DNA from: an uncultured Pelagibacteraceae bacterium
GTDB taxonomy: Bacteria > Pseudomonadota > Alphaproteobacteria > Pelagibacterales > Pelagibacteraceae
DNA: 64,000 bases
Assembly: GCA_902566925.1 (NCBI GenBank)
Contig: CACFKO010000003.1
Location: 59,484-123,483 of the forward strand
Direction: 5' to 3'
Both the position numbers and the translations under genes were made by a program. The notes below the pieces were generated by a model that worked only from the letters and a program-made list of their open reading frames with translations, was not told the DNA's origin and ran no database searches. Positions 11,783-21,064 of the stretch are shown in pieces (the first letter of the stretch is position 1; the number at the start of each line of letters is the position of its first letter).

Positions 11783-12262
11783 TTAGTTTGTCTTTATTGT
11801 AACAGATCTTCTATTTTGAGACCATGCAAGTGGTGTTGAAGCAGGATTAATTGGTTTTTCCTTACCATAACTAATTACACTAATCCTTTTTCCAGAAACG
11901 CCATAAGTCATTAAATAATCTTTTGCAGCGTTTGCTCTTCTTTCACCTAAAGCTAAGTTATATTCTCTAGTTCCTCTTTCATCTGCATGACCTTCAAGTG
12001 TAACAGTAACATCTTTATTTTTTCTTAAAAAAGTTGCCTGTTTTCTTAAAGTGTCACGAGATCTAGTAGTTAATTTTGATTTATTAGTTGCAAAAAAAAC
12101 TCTATCAGGAACACCTTTTGCTAAATACTCAACAGTATCTGTACCAGTATAAACATCATCAACAGTATCTACTGCGGCTTTCTTAGCTGTAGAACATGCA
12201 GATATAAGCAATGTACTGAATAGAACTAAAACAAAATTCCTTAGTGCACTATTAAACTTCAT
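11783..12262 (-). CDS. pal: peptidoglycan-associated lipoprotein Pal
   Basis: Outer-membrane lipoprotein that anchors the envelope to peptidoglycan through an OmpA-like domain. A lipobox LISAC lies at the end of the signal peptide. The C-terminal OmpA domain contains LEGHADERGTREYNLALGERR and the diaminopimelate-binding region. AGGAG directly abuts an ATG at 12268 and is 6 nt from the ATG at 12262, so 12262 is the better start (159 aa). It follows tolB and ends just before a clear terminator. Confidence 0.95.
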   Translation of the reverse strand: MKFNSALRNFVLVLFSTLLISACSTAKKAAVDTVDDVYTGTDTVEYLAKGVPDRVFFATNKSKLTTRSRDTLRKQATFLRKNKDVTVTLEGHADERGTREYNLALGERRANAAKDYLMTYGVSGKRISVISYGKEKPINPASTPLAWSQNRRSVTIKTN

Positions 12263-12347
12263 TTTCATCTCCTAAATATATTTAAGGTTTTCACAATATT
12301 CCAAATTTAGAGGAATCTTGCAAGTAGAAATTGTACCTAAAAATCAC

Positions 12348-13685
12348 TTATTTTGAAAGCAATGAGGACCAGGATGGGTCGGAAGCATCAGTTTCCGTTT
12401 TTATCATCCTTTCATTGTACCCAGTTATATCTATTGACCACAACTTAGCTGAAAATCCTTTACCTTTGCTATCAGACTTAGTTTCTCTATAAAAAATTAA
12501 AACTCTTCCATTTGGAGACCACGAAGGAGCTTCTTGGTAGTAATTTTCTGTAAGCAATCTTTCTCCAGTCCCATCGGATCTCATTACGCCGATATAAAAT
12601 CTTCCCTTACGAACTTTTGTAAATGCAATTAAATCCCCCCTAGGTGACCAAACAGGAGTGCCGTAAAGACCTTTTCCAAAAGTTACTCTTTTTACCTGTG
12701 TCCCATCACTTCTCATGACATAAATCTGCTGTAGCCCACTTCTGTCAGAGTTAAAAGCAATGTATTTTCCATCTGGTGAATAGGATGGTGATGTATCAAT
12801 TGAGGAATGTTCAGTAATTCTTTCAACTTTTCTTGTTTCCATATCCATTGAATAAATATCCGAATTACCATCTTTAGCAAAACTCATAATAATTTTTTTT
12901 CCATCTGGAGAAAATCTTGGAGCAAAAGTCATCCCAGGAAAGTTTCCCACGACTTCTTGTATCCCTGTTTCAATGTCCAAAAGATAAACTCTTGGCATAT
13001 TTTTAAAGTAAGACATGTAAGTAACGAGTTGATTTGTTGGATTAAATCTTGGTGTTAAAACTAATTCATTTCCCAAAGTAAGATATTTTGCACCATGACC
13101 GTCTTGATCCATTATAGCTAATTTTTTTATACGCTGATCTTTTGGACCTGACTCGGAAACATAAATTATCCTGGTATCAAAATAACCAGTTTCTCCAGTT
13201 AATCTTTCGTAAATTTTATCTGAAATGATATGGGCAACTCTTCTCCAATTAGAAGGTGTGGTCGTAAAAGATAGGGCCACCATCTCTTTTGATGCTGTCA
13301 AATCCCATAATCTAAATTCAACTTTTAGTTTTTTATCTTTAATTAAAATTTTTCCTGTAACTAAAGCTTGGGCCTTTATAAGCCTCCAATCTTCAAACCT
13401 TGGCTTTATATGAGATATATCTGGTTTTTGGACAAACGCTTCTTTTTTTAAAGGATTAAATAATCCGGTAGACTTAAAATTTCTTTCAATAATTTTCGAA
13501 ATTTCTTCACCTAATTTCCTCTCTTTTAATCCTTTGAGATCCTCTGATTTTTCATCAATATGTAAAGGTGAAACTGCAATGGGTAATGGATCAAGGTTTC
13601 CTCTTGTAATATCAACTTTAATTAAACTATTGGCGTTTTGAACGCCAAATATAAAAAATAATAGGGTTACGATTATTTTTTTCAT
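12348..13685 (-). CDS. tolB: Tol-Pal system protein TolB
   Basis: Periplasmic beta-propeller protein that binds Pal. A signal peptide ([20 protein letters not shown]) is followed by an alpha/beta domain and propeller repeats such as [21 protein letters not shown] and [18 protein letters not shown]. The frame opens at a TTG (13694), but an ATG at 13685 with AAAGG 9 nt upstream is the more likely start (445 aa). That ribosome site lies inside the last codons of tolA, so translation is probably coupled. Confidence 0.96.
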   Translation of the reverse strand: MKKIIVTLLFFIFGVQNANSLIKVDITRGNLDPLPIAVSPLHIDEKSEDLKGLKERKLGEEISKIIERNFKSTGLFNPLKKEAFVQKPDISHIKPRFEDWRLIKAQALVTGKILIKDKKLKVEFRLWDLTASKEMVALSFTTTPSNWRRVAHIISDKIYERLTGETGYFDTRIIYVSESGPKDQRIKKLAIMDQDGHGAKYLTLGNELVLTPRFNPTNQLVTYMSYFKNMPRVYLLDIETGIQEVVGNFPGMTFAPRFSPDGKKIIMSFAKDGNSDIYSMDMETRKVERITEHSSIDTSPSYSPDGKYIAFNSDRSGLQQIYVMRSDGTQVKRVTFGKGLYGTPVWSPRGDLIAFTKVRKGRFYIGVMRSDGTGERLLTENYYQEAPSWSPNGRVLIFYRETKSDSKGKGFSAKLWSIDITGYNERMIKTETDASDPSWSSLLSK

Positions 13686-13690
13686 AGTTT

Positions 13691-14497
13691 TCAACCTTTC
13701 AACATTTCTGTAGGATCAAAATTCAGCTGTATGTCTTTCCACCTTTCGTACCCTGTTGGAGGAACTTTTAAAGGTTGGCAAATCCTTACTGCTCTCAAAG
13801 CACTTTCTGCTAAAACTTTATAAAAACTTTGTCCAGGAGTATTCATTCTTTCATGATCAAGGATCTCAGATTTTAATATAGTACCATCCTGTTTTAATTT
13901 AAGCTTAATTCTAACAAGTAATTTTTCATCATAAGGTAGCCCCAAAGGTACGCTCCAGCAGCCAAAAATTTGAGCTCTTAAAGCATCTTCTTCTGACAAA
14001 GAAAGTCCCCTAGCAAAAGAGTTTTTAACGCTACTTTGTGTCAACTTATCTGACTTCTTTTGTGTTTCTGCCTGTTCCTCTTTAGCTTTGTCTATTAAAG
14101 CTGCAATTTGGTCAGGATTAAACAATTCTTTTTTTTCAAACTCCGAAGCTTGTCTTATTTGTGGTTTTATTTCCTCAGGGTTTTGTTTCTTCTTTACTAT
14201 TTTTTTTATTTCTTTTTTATCATCAGGCATTGGTATTCTGTCCGGTTTTTCTTTAGCCTTGTCTGCTGGAGGTGCCTGTTCAGAAACTACTCTTTTATCC
14301 TCTTTTTTTACTTTTTCTAATATTTCTCTTGCCTTGGGTGCAAAAGGAATGTTTGTTTTGTCAGAAATTTGAATAAATTCAACTGAAACTATTGGTGGTA
14401 AATCGATTGGATCTCTAAGCATAAAAGGCAAAGTTAAAACAGTCATAAAAATAACAAGTGCATGGAAAATAATTGAAAATAGTAAGCCTCTGGTCAT
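13691..14497 (-). CDS. tolA: TolA, Tol-Pal energy-transducing protein
   Basis: Inner-membrane protein linking the TolQR motor to TolB and Pal. The 268 aa comprise one N-terminal membrane segment ([20 protein letters not shown]), a charged Lys/Glu-rich region (about 60-165) and a C-terminal TolA/TonB-like domain ([32 protein letters not shown]). It is 6 bp from tolR and overlaps the tolB leader. The charged region is short compared with E. coli TolA (421 aa). Confidence 0.93.
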   Translation of the reverse strand: MTRGLLFSIIFHALVIFMTVLTLPFMLRDPIDLPPIVSVEFIQISDKTNIPFAPKAREILEKVKKEDKRVVSEQAPPADKAKEKPDRIPMPDDKKEIKKIVKKKQNPEEIKPQIRQASEFEKKELFNPDQIAALIDKAKEEQAETQKKSDKLTQSSVKNSFARGLSLSEEDALRAQIFGCWSVPLGLPYDEKLLVRIKLKLKQDGTILKSEILDHERMNTPGQSFYKVLAESALRAVRICQPLKVPPTGYERWKDIQLNFDPTEMLKG

Positions 14498-14503
14498 AAA
14501 ACA

Positions 14504-14917
14504 TTAATTTTTATAAGGTTCTGATATCAGCGCCACCTTGGAAAATCCTGCGCCGGATAACCTTCCCATAACTTCTAAAACCCTTCCATAATTTATTGTC
14601 TTGTCACCTCTAACATAAATTCTGGTATCTGTTCTGTTTTTTGATATTGCTAATAATTTAGGAACTACCTTTTGAAAAGTCACCTTATGCTCTTGAATAA
14701 ATATCTCTCCCTTAGAATTAATGCTTATTGTTAAAGGCTCTTGATCGTCAGGTAAAGAGTCTGCAGCTGACTCTGGCAAATCAACTTGCACTCCGACTGT
14801 TAGCAATGGTGCTGTCACCATAAATATAATTAAAAGCACGAGCATTACGTCAACGAAAGGAGTGACATTTATTTCGCTCATTGGTTCTTTTTTTGAGCGG
14901 TTAATTAAAAAGGCCAT
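14504..14917 (-). CDS. tolR: TolR, Tol-Pal motor subunit
   Basis: ExbD/TolR family protein of 137 aa with a single membrane segment. The key Asp lies in NVTPFVDVMLVLLIIFMV, the proton-path residue in this family. A periplasmic domain follows. It forms the proton-driven motor with TolQ. Spacing is 5 bp from tolQ and 6 bp from tolA. Confidence 0.96.
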   Translation of the reverse strand: MAFLINRSKKEPMSEINVTPFVDVMLVLLIIFMVTAPLLTVGVQVDLPESAADSLPDDQEPLTISINSKGEIFIQEHKVTFQKVVPKLLAISKNRTDTRIYVRGDKTINYGRVLEVMGRLSGAGFSKVALISEPYKN

Positions 14918-14922
14918 ATAAA

Positions 14923-15603
14923 TTAAATTATTGATAAAAATCTTTTAGAAAAGTTATCAACTCTAGAAAAATATCTTTGGGAATCGCTATTAAATTTATT
15001 ATAGGCAATAACAGCGGGTATAGCAGCTAACAAACCAAGAGCGGTAGCAAATAATGCCTCCGCAATTCCTGGTGCAACTATAGCCAAGCTTGTATTTCTA
15101 GAAATTGCTATAGACTGAAAAGAATTCATAATTCCCCATACTGTTCCGAACAATCCAATGAATGGGGCTGTCGATCCAATGGTAGCAAGATAGGTAAAGT
15201 TTTTTTCAACATTCTTTAATTGATTATCTACTGAAACCTCAAGAACTCTCTCCACTCTGGCGCTTTGAACTGAAGAAGATTTAGATTTTGTTTTGATTAA
15301 CTCTGTCATTGCAGATTTAAAAATTATAGTTAGAGGATCTTCTGTTTTATTTGGAAGGCTTTTATAAAATGCTTCAGCTGATTTTGATTTCCAAAACTTA
15401 TCTTCGAATGACCTGGTTGATTGATCTATCCTTCGAAATAATCTTATTTTATCAAATATTAATGCCCATGAAAAAATAGAGCTTGCAATAAGAATTATAA
15501 TTACTGATTTGACTACAAAATCTGCCCTTAAAAAAAGTTGCCAAAGGGAAAAATCATTTGTACCACCAAGGCCAACAACTTGAGTTGCAATTTCTTGTTC
15601 CAT
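14923..15603 (-). CDS. tolQ: TolQ, Tol-Pal motor subunit
   Basis: MotA/TolQ/ExbB family, 226 aa, three membrane segments: one at about 30-52 and a pair at about 135-195 that includes TIGSTAPFIGLFGTVWGIM and GIAEALFATALGLLAAIPAV. It is the first gene of the tolQRAB-pal string. In many proteobacteria ybgC precedes tolQ; here the gene upstream is a RuvC-like nuclease. Confidence 0.96.
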   Translation of the reverse strand: MEQEIATQVVGLGGTNDFSLWQLFLRADFVVKSVIIILIASSIFSWALIFDKIRLFRRIDQSTRSFEDKFWKSKSAEAFYKSLPNKTEDPLTIIFKSAMTELIKTKSKSSSVQSARVERVLEVSVDNQLKNVEKNFTYLATIGSTAPFIGLFGTVWGIMNSFQSIAISRNTSLAIVAPGIAEALFATALGLLAAIPAVIAYNKFNSDSQRYFSRVDNFSKRFLSII

Positions 15604-15668
15604 TGTGGTTGATTACGCGGAGAATGTGTCATCAATTTGGCATCAAAATTTAATAATTTTGGATAAAT

Positions 15669-16157
15669 TTACTCATTAAACTGTGCACGACAGTCTCTAA
15701 AGTATCTTCCAATTAAAATGGCATCAGCTTTGTTAACATCTTTCTTCCTGCTTAACCTAGCTGATATAGAGGGATACATTTCTATCACTTTTGTTCTGCT
15801 AGCATCCTTCGAAGAATTAATGAGCTCAAAATGTTTTTTCCATTTTGCTGGTCTAACATAAAAAATAGGTAAATTTAGTGCTGCACAAATACCCTTGATA
15901 GACCCAAAAGTTTGTCCAAAATTGAACATACTTGTAACACCCTGTCCAGGCATAGCGCTCACTTGTTCAACTATTACAAATGTGTTTCCTGAAACTATAT
16001 GCTTTTTAATTATATTAACTAATTGTGCACTATTTAACTGATTTTTATTTTTTTTCCCCTCAGACATGATCGGCATATCAAATAAATCAAAAATTTTTAA
16101 GTTATCCAGTATTGCAATACCACCACTTAATCCTGGGTCTATTCCTATTATTCTCAT
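15669..16157 (-). CDS. RuvC-like Holliday junction resolvase (phage-type)
   Basis: An RNase H-fold nuclease of 162 aa. The acidic residues sit in IIGIDPGLSGG (Asp6), VIVEQVSAMPGQG (Glu near 63) and NKADAILIGRY near the C-terminus. The EQVSAMPGQGVTSMFNFGQ and RPAKWKKHF blocks resemble the RuvC-like enzymes of phages more than classical bacterial RuvC. It occupies the usual ruvC place next to yebC, but ruvA and ruvB do not follow it; tolQ does. Likely role: cleavage of branched DNA. Its partner helicase, if any, is not in this window. Confidence 0.8.
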   Translation of the reverse strand: MRIIGIDPGLSGGIAILDNLKIFDLFDMPIMSEGKKNKNQLNSAQLVNIIKKHIVSGNTFVIVEQVSAMPGQGVTSMFNFGQTFGSIKGICAALNLPIFYVRPAKWKKHFELINSSKDASRTKVIEMYPSISARLSRKKDVNKADAILIGRYFRDCRAQFNE

Positions 16158-16167
16158 TTAAAATTCC

Positions 16168-16887
16168 TTAAATAATTTTACAATTATGAAAAACCATTTG
16201 AATATCATCTTCTTCATCTAATAGTTCAAGCATGTTGTTTATTTCTTTTTCTTCTCCATTTTTCAAACTTACTACGTTCTTGGGCCTCCACTCTATGCCT
16301 GAGTAAATTAGATTTTTTGTCAATTTTTCTGCATCAATTTTAACTTTGTAAAAATCATCTTTCGCAGTAATTATTTCATGAAAGTCCTCATAACTAAAGC
16401 AGTCCTTAGCTCCTACTTTTGCAGCAAAGTTTAATGCCTGTTCATCTGATATATTTTTATTGGAAATTTGTATTATTCCGCAATTGTTAAAAAAGTGAGT
16501 TGTTGATCCAGAACTTCCTAGATTACCACCAAATTTTTGTAAAGAAGTTCTTATTTTGGAAGCAGTTCTATTTTTGTTGTCAGTTAAAGCTTCAATTATC
16601 AAAGCAACATTTTTAGGACCAAAACCTTCGTATCTTAGACTTTCAAAATTCTCATTTTTATCTATTTCAGATTTTTTTATTGCTCTAATAATATTATCCT
16701 TTGGCATATTAGCTTCTTTTGCAGATTCAATTGCTGCTCTTAATCGATGATTTGTATCCGGATCTTTCGAGCCAAGTTTTGCTGCTACAGTGATCTCTCT
16801 AGAGATTTTTGAAAAAATTTTTGATCTTAATTTATCTTGCCTTCCTTTCTTATGTTTGATTCCTGCCCAATGTGAGTGACCTGCCAT
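16168..16887 (-). CDS. yebC: YebC/PmpR-family regulatory/translation protein
   Basis: Full-length YebC family protein (239 aa). It begins MAGHSHWAGIKHKKGRQD and carries the conserved KEANMPKDNIIRAIKK and YEGFGP blocks. Family members have been linked to transcriptional regulation and to helping ribosomes through difficult sequences. It lies 10 bp upstream of the RuvC-like gene, matching the common yebC-ruvC order. Confidence 0.93.
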   Translation of the reverse strand: MAGHSHWAGIKHKKGRQDKLRSKIFSKISREITVAAKLGSKDPDTNHRLRAAIESAKEANMPKDNIIRAIKKSEIDKNENFESLRYEGFGPKNVALIIEALTDNKNRTASKIRTSLQKFGGNLGSSGSTTHFFNNCGIIQISNKNISDEQALNFAAKVGAKDCFSYEDFHEIITAKDDFYKVKIDAEKLTKNLIYSGIEWRPKNVVSLKNGEEKEINNMLELLDEEDDIQMVFHNCKII

Positions 16888-16890
16888 TTA

Positions 16891-17700
16891 TTAAATTCTT
16901 CCTTGCAACGATCCGCCTATAATTATTGGCTGAACCTTTTTTGCTAAACCAGTATTATCATCTGCATTTACTAGTAATCCTGAAATTGTAGCTTCACCTA
17001 AAGCTGGAAAATGCCTCTTTGCTGAGGGGTCTTTAAGAAATTTTTTCAAAGAATTATCTCTGTTCATTCCAATTACAGAATCATAGTCTCCACACATACC
17101 TATGTCCGTTTGATAGGCAGTTCCTTTATCAAGAATTCTATGATCGGAGGTAGGAACATGAGTATGAGTCCCAAAAACTATTGTAACCTTTCCGTCAAAC
17201 AAGTATCCCATTGCCATTTTTTCACTGGTTATCTCACCATGAAAATCAACAACTATAAAGTCGGCATCTTTTTTTAACCTGACATTTTCTATAAATTTTT
17301 TTGCTGCTTGAAAAACATCTTCACTTTTTTTCATAAAAATATTGCCCATTAAATTTACAACTGCAACTTTTTTATTATTTTTTGAATTAAAAATACCTAG
17401 TCCATTACCAGGTGCTGGTTTTATCGAGTTTTCTGGTCTTAGTAATCTTTTCTCTTTAGAAATAAATTTCATTGTCTCTTTTTCATCCCAAATATGGTTA
17501 CCTGATGTAATAACATCTGTTCCGACACTGAAAAGTTCTTTTGTATTTTTTTCTGTTATACCGCCTCCACTTTCGGCTGCATTTTCACCATTAACAACTA
17601 CAAAATCTATTTTTTTTTCTTTAATTAGTTTTGGCAATTTTTCTTTGATAGCTTTAATGCCTGAAGGACCAACTACATCTCCTAAAACCAATATATTCAT
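16891..17700 (-). CDS. YmdB-like metallophosphoesterase
   Basis: A 269-aa calcineurin-like phosphoesterase of the TIGR00282/YmdB type. Metal ligands are visible in MNILVLGDVVGPSG, VNGENAAESGGG, SGNHIWDE, VDFHGEITSE and FGTHTHVPTSD. Some family members hydrolyse 2',3'-cyclic nucleotides; the substrate here is unknown. It sits 3 bp from yebC and 6 bp from fthC in a close-packed string. Confidence 0.88.
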   Translation of the reverse strand: MNILVLGDVVGPSGIKAIKEKLPKLIKEKKIDFVVVNGENAAESGGGITEKNTKELFSVGTDVITSGNHIWDEKETMKFISKEKRLLRPENSIKPAPGNGLGIFNSKNNKKVAVVNLMGNIFMKKSEDVFQAAKKFIENVRLKKDADFIVVDFHGEITSEKMAMGYLFDGKVTIVFGTHTHVPTSDHRILDKGTAYQTDIGMCGDYDSVIGMNRDNSLKKFLKDPSAKRHFPALGEATISGLLVNADDNTGLAKKVQPIIIGGSLQGRI

Positions 17701-17706
17701 AATAAA

Positions 17707-18255
17707 TTAAAAAATACCTTTCTCTGTCAATATATAATCTAGTTTTACATCATGCTTTGAGGTTGGAATTTTTTTATATTTTTGAAAAGAAAATGCAAGA
17801 CCAATAGTTAAAATATTTTTATTTTTTTTTGCATATTTTTTGAGAAATCTATCATAATAACCCTTTCCGTAGCCCAAACGATTATGAAATCTGTCATAAG
17901 CTAATAGCGGAACTACGAAAAGATCAGGAGAAATTGTTTTTTTTTGAGTAATGGGCTCCAAAAAACCATAGTTATTCACTTCTAAGGGATCGGATAGTTT
18001 CCATTTTACAAATTTCATTGTTCTATTATTTAAAATTATAGGTAAGGAGATTGAAAGACTTTTTTTTCTATTTAATTCCTCAAATAACTTTGTAGTATCT
18101 ACCTCATAATTAGAAGGATAATACAATGAAATTTTTTTTCTTTTTTTTTTAATTATTAGACGAATTAATGGCTTAAAATAATTTTTATTTACAGAAAAAT
18201 ATTTTTTTTTTCTAATTAAATCAAATTTTTTTCTTACCTTTGCTTTGGATACCAT
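17707..18255 (-). CDS. fthC: 5-formyltetrahydrofolate cyclo-ligase
   Basis: Converts 5-formyl-THF to 5,10-methenyl-THF using ATP. The 182-aa protein has the C-terminal signature YDRFHNRLGYGKGYYDRFL and a Lys/Arg-rich N-terminus. It abuts zapA with no gap. The zapA-fthC (ygfA) pairing is widespread. In many bacteria 6S RNA lies next to this pair, but there is no room for it between them here. Confidence 0.9.
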   Translation of the reverse strand: MVSKAKVRKKFDLIRKKKYFSVNKNYFKPLIRLIIKKKRKKISLYYPSNYEVDTTKLFEELNRKKSLSISLPIILNNRTMKFVKWKLSDPLEVNNYGFLEPITQKKTISPDLFVVPLLAYDRFHNRLGYGKGYYDRFLKKYAKKNKNILTIGLAFSFQKYKKIPTSKHDVKLDYILTEKGIF

Positions 18256-18702
18256 TTACTGAACTTTAGAACCGGTCTCAGTATTTTTGATTATTTCCTC
18301 TAAGGATTGAGTGGTCTTGTCTAACATGTTCTCATAGATGGACTGGCTTTCTTCTACCATTTTTTTAAATTTATCTAATTCTATATTCAGTTTAGATATC
18401 TCTGTTTCTTTTCCCTCTTTATAATCTATAACTAAAGACTTCATTTCCTTAAATTTTGAGGATAAACTTTCAAAGTTGTCCTTTTGAGATATAACTCTTT
18501 TTTTTAAATCAAAGTAATCATCTATCACTTGAATTGCGGTTATAAGTAAAAGTTTGTTCTCCCCGATATTGCCGAGTTTTTCTCTAAGATTGGAATATTT
18601 TTTATCTAAAAATTTAGTAAGATTTATTAAATCTTCTTCCTGACCATCGTCACAGGACAATAGGTAATCTTTATTGTTAAATTTAATGTTTATATTTGCC
18701 AT
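18256..18702 (-). CDS. zapA: cell division protein ZapA
   Basis: FtsZ-ring stabiliser. The N-terminal ZapA domain (INIKFNNKDYLLSCDDGQEE, LLLITAIQVIDDYFDLK) is followed by a long coiled coil (about 75-140). At 148 aa it is longer than the E. coli protein. It overlaps the upstream coiled-coil gene by 13 bp. Confidence 0.85.
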   Translation of the reverse strand: MANINIKFNNKDYLLSCDDGQEEDLINLTKFLDKKYSNLREKLGNIGENKLLLITAIQVIDDYFDLKKRVISQKDNFESLSSKFKEMKSLVIDYKEGKETEISKLNIELDKFKKMVEESQSIYENMLDKTTQSLEEIIKNTETGSKVQ

Positions 18703-19013
18703 TTTTCTATTTCCTCAACCAGAGAGTCCGTTTCCTGACCTAGCTCCTCAATATCTTGGTTAAATTTATCTTGCATTCGTTTTGTTTTGTTTTGTTCTTC
18801 TTCCATTTTTTTTATTTGATTTTTTAACTCATTATATTTTAAAAGTAACTGGTTATACTTCCCTTCAATTTCTATTTTTTCGCTTTGTAATTGATTTTTT
18901 TCTTCGTAAAGCTGCCCCAACTCTCCCTCATAAACACTCGGTGAACCACTTAAGTTTTTTAGTTTTTGTAAAACTATTCCAAGTTTCTTTTCTTTGTTAT
19001 ATAAACTTTCCAT
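18690..19013 (-). CDS. small coiled-coil protein upstream of zapA
   Basis: 107 aa, almost entirely predicted coiled coil, with heptad-like runs such as QSEKIEIEGKYNQLLLKYNELK and IKKMEEEQNKTKRMQDKFNQD. It has no signal peptide or membrane segment. It overlaps zapA by 13 bp and resembles the alphaproteobacterial DUF4164-type proteins found beside zapA. A structural role in division is inferred from this position only. Confidence 0.75.
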   Translation of the reverse strand: MESLYNKEKKLGIVLQKLKNLSGSPSVYEGELGQLYEEKNQLQSEKIEIEGKYNQLLLKYNELKNQIKKMEEEQNKTKRMQDKFNQDIEELGQETDSLVEEIEKWQI

Positions 19014-19073
19014 TGTAATTTTTATATCATATTATTGATATCATCGATCGAAGTCTATATAGGTAATTTATAA

Positions 19074-21056
19074 GTGGATCCAAAATTAAAAGATTTATCA
19101 AACGCCATAAGATTTTTATCAATTGATGCTGTTCAAAAGGCAAATTCTGGACACCCAGGTATGCCGATGGGAATGGCCGATGTTGCAACCGTACTATTTA
19201 AATACTACCTCCGGTTTAATCCAAAAAATCCCAGTTGGATAAACAGAGATAGATTCATTTTGTCTGCGGGGCATGGATCAATGCTTTTGTATTCACTCCT
19301 TTATCTTACTGGTTATAAAAAAATTAAATTAGAGGATATAAAAAACTTTAGACAATTAAATTCAATTTGTGCTGGCCATCCTGAATATGAAAAAGACTCT
19401 GGAATTGAAACAACAACTGGTCCTCTAGGCCAAGGTTTAGCTAATTCGGTTGGGATGGCAATTGCCCAAGAAGTTTTAAAAAAAAGATTTGGCTCAGACC
19501 TAATCAATAATAAAACTTATGTTATTGCCAGTGATGGCGACCTAATGGAGGGTATTAGTCACGAAGCAATGAGTTTAGCTGGTCATTTGAATTTGAAAGA
19601 TTTGATTGTTTTCTTTGATAACAATAAAATTTCAATAGATGGGCCAACTTCATTAAGTGTATCTGATAACTATAAAAAAAGATTTGAAAGTTATGGATGG
19701 CATTTTCAGGAAATAAATGGACATAATTTAAAAGAAATTTTTAATGCAATTAAAAATGTTAATAAGTCAAAAAAGCCGTCGATAATATCCTGTAAAACTA
19801 TAATAGGATTCGGTTCTCCAAATAAATCTGGCAAAGCATCTTCGCATGGTTCTCCATTGGGAGATGACGAAATAAAATTAGTAAGAAAAAAACTAAAGTG
19901 GAAACATGAGCCTTTTTATATCCCAGAAAATATAGTTGAATCTTGGAGAGAAATAGGAAGCAAAGGAGAAAAGCTTGAAAAAGAATGGAACAATGTTTTA
20001 AGTAAAAAAAATACTAAAATTAAAGAACAATATGATAGATTAATTAAAGGAGAGTTGCCAATTGAATTAGAAAAGATATTTGGTGACGAAAAATTAAAAT
20101 TTTTTCAAACAAAACCAAAAATGGCAACAAGACAATGCTCCTCTTCAGTGATCAATGTTATATCTAATGTTTTGCCAGAATTAATCGGTGGATCTGCAGA
20201 TCTGAGTGGATCAAATAACACAAAAACTGAAAACTCAAAAGTTATTACTTCTAAAAATTTTTCAGGAAATTATATTCATTATGGCGTTAGAGAACATGCG
20301 ATGGCAGGTGTAATGAATGGTTTGGCTCTTTACGGTTGTTTAATTCCGTTTGGTGGAACTTTTCTGATTTTCTCAGATTATTTAAAACCTTCAATGAGAT
20401 TATCGGCTCTTATGAAATTGAGAGTAATTTATATTTTTTCGCATGACTCTATAGGGTTAGGTGAAGATGGGCCAACTCATCAACCCATAGAACAATTAGA
20501 ACATCTAAGAGCAATACCAAATTTAAATGTGTTTAGACCTGCAGATATTAACGAAACTCTTGAGTGTTGGGAAATTGCCTTAAAAAGTAAAAATACACCG
20601 AGTGCCATAGCTCTATCCAGACAAAAGTTGCCTTATGTTAGTGAGCATAACTCTGGTGAAATTATGTGCTCTAAAGGTGCATATGTTTTAAAAAAAACTT
20701 CAGATGATGTCTATGTATCTTTAATCGCTTCAGGATCTGAAGTTGAAATTGCTTTAGAAGCTCAGGAAAAGCTCAAAGGTTTGAATATTAATTCGAAAGT
20801 CATTTCTGTTCCTTGTTATAATCTATTCGAAAATCAAACTGAGGACTATAAAAATGAAGTTCTTGGTAAAGATACTTTTAAAATTTCAATTGAAGCCTCA
20901 AGTCAATCAGGCTGGCGCCATATGGTTGGTAAAGATGGTGTTACTCTTGGAATGTCAACATTTGGTAAAAGTGCTCCATATAAGGACATTTATAAATTAT
21001 TTAATTTAACTAGTGATGAAATTGTCAAAATTGTAAAAGCAAAGGTTAAAAAATAA
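19074..21056 (+). CDS. tkt: transketolase
   Basis: Thiamine-diphosphate enzyme of the pentose phosphate pathway, full length at 660 aa. ThDP-binding SDGDLMEG lies near residue 155. SAGHGSML near 63 and EDGPTHQP and REHAMAGVMNGLA in the middle domain are typical. The start codon is GTG at 19074. It heads the plus-strand string tkt-pgk-fba-thiE-efp-suhB. The usual alphaproteobacterial order tkt-gap-pgk is broken: no gap gene lies between tkt and pgk. Confidence 0.97.
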   Translation: MDPKLKDLSNAIRFLSIDAVQKANSGHPGMPMGMADVATVLFKYYLRFNPKNPSWINRDRFILSAGHGSMLLYSLLYLTGYKKIKLEDIKNFRQLNSICAGHPEYEKDSGIETTTGPLGQGLANSVGMAIAQEVLKKRFGSDLINNKTYVIASDGDLMEGISHEAMSLAGHLNLKDLIVFFDNNKISIDGPTSLSVSDNYKKRFESYGWHFQEINGHNLKEIFNAIKNVNKSKKPSIISCKTIIGFGSPNKSGKASSHGSPLGDDEIKLVRKKLKWKHEPFYIPENIVESWREIGSKGEKLEKEWNNVLSKKNTKIKEQYDRLIKGELPIELEKIFGDEKLKFFQTKPKMATRQCSSSVINVISNVLPELIGGSADLSGSNNTKTENSKVITSKNFSGNYIHYGVREHAMAGVMNGLALYGCLIPFGGTFLIFSDYLKPSMRLSALMKLRVIYIFSHDSIGLGEDGPTHQPIEQLEHLRAIPNLNVFRPADINETLECWEIALKSKNTPSAIALSRQKLPYVSEHNSGEIMCSKGAYVLKKTSDDVYVSLIASGSEVEIALEAQEKLKGLNINSKVISVPCYNLFENQTEDYKNEVLGKDTFKISIEASSQSGWRHMVGKDGVTLGMSTFGKSAPYKDIYKLFNLTSDEIVKIVKAKVKK

Positions 21057-21064
21057 TTAGACAA

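Noticed and set aside
15969..15983. GTTCAACTATTACAA, similar to the operator
   Set aside because: It lies inside the RuvC-like coding sequence and lacks the right half-site; taken as chance.
18255..18256. 6S RNA between zapA and fthC
   Set aside because: The two genes abut without any gap.
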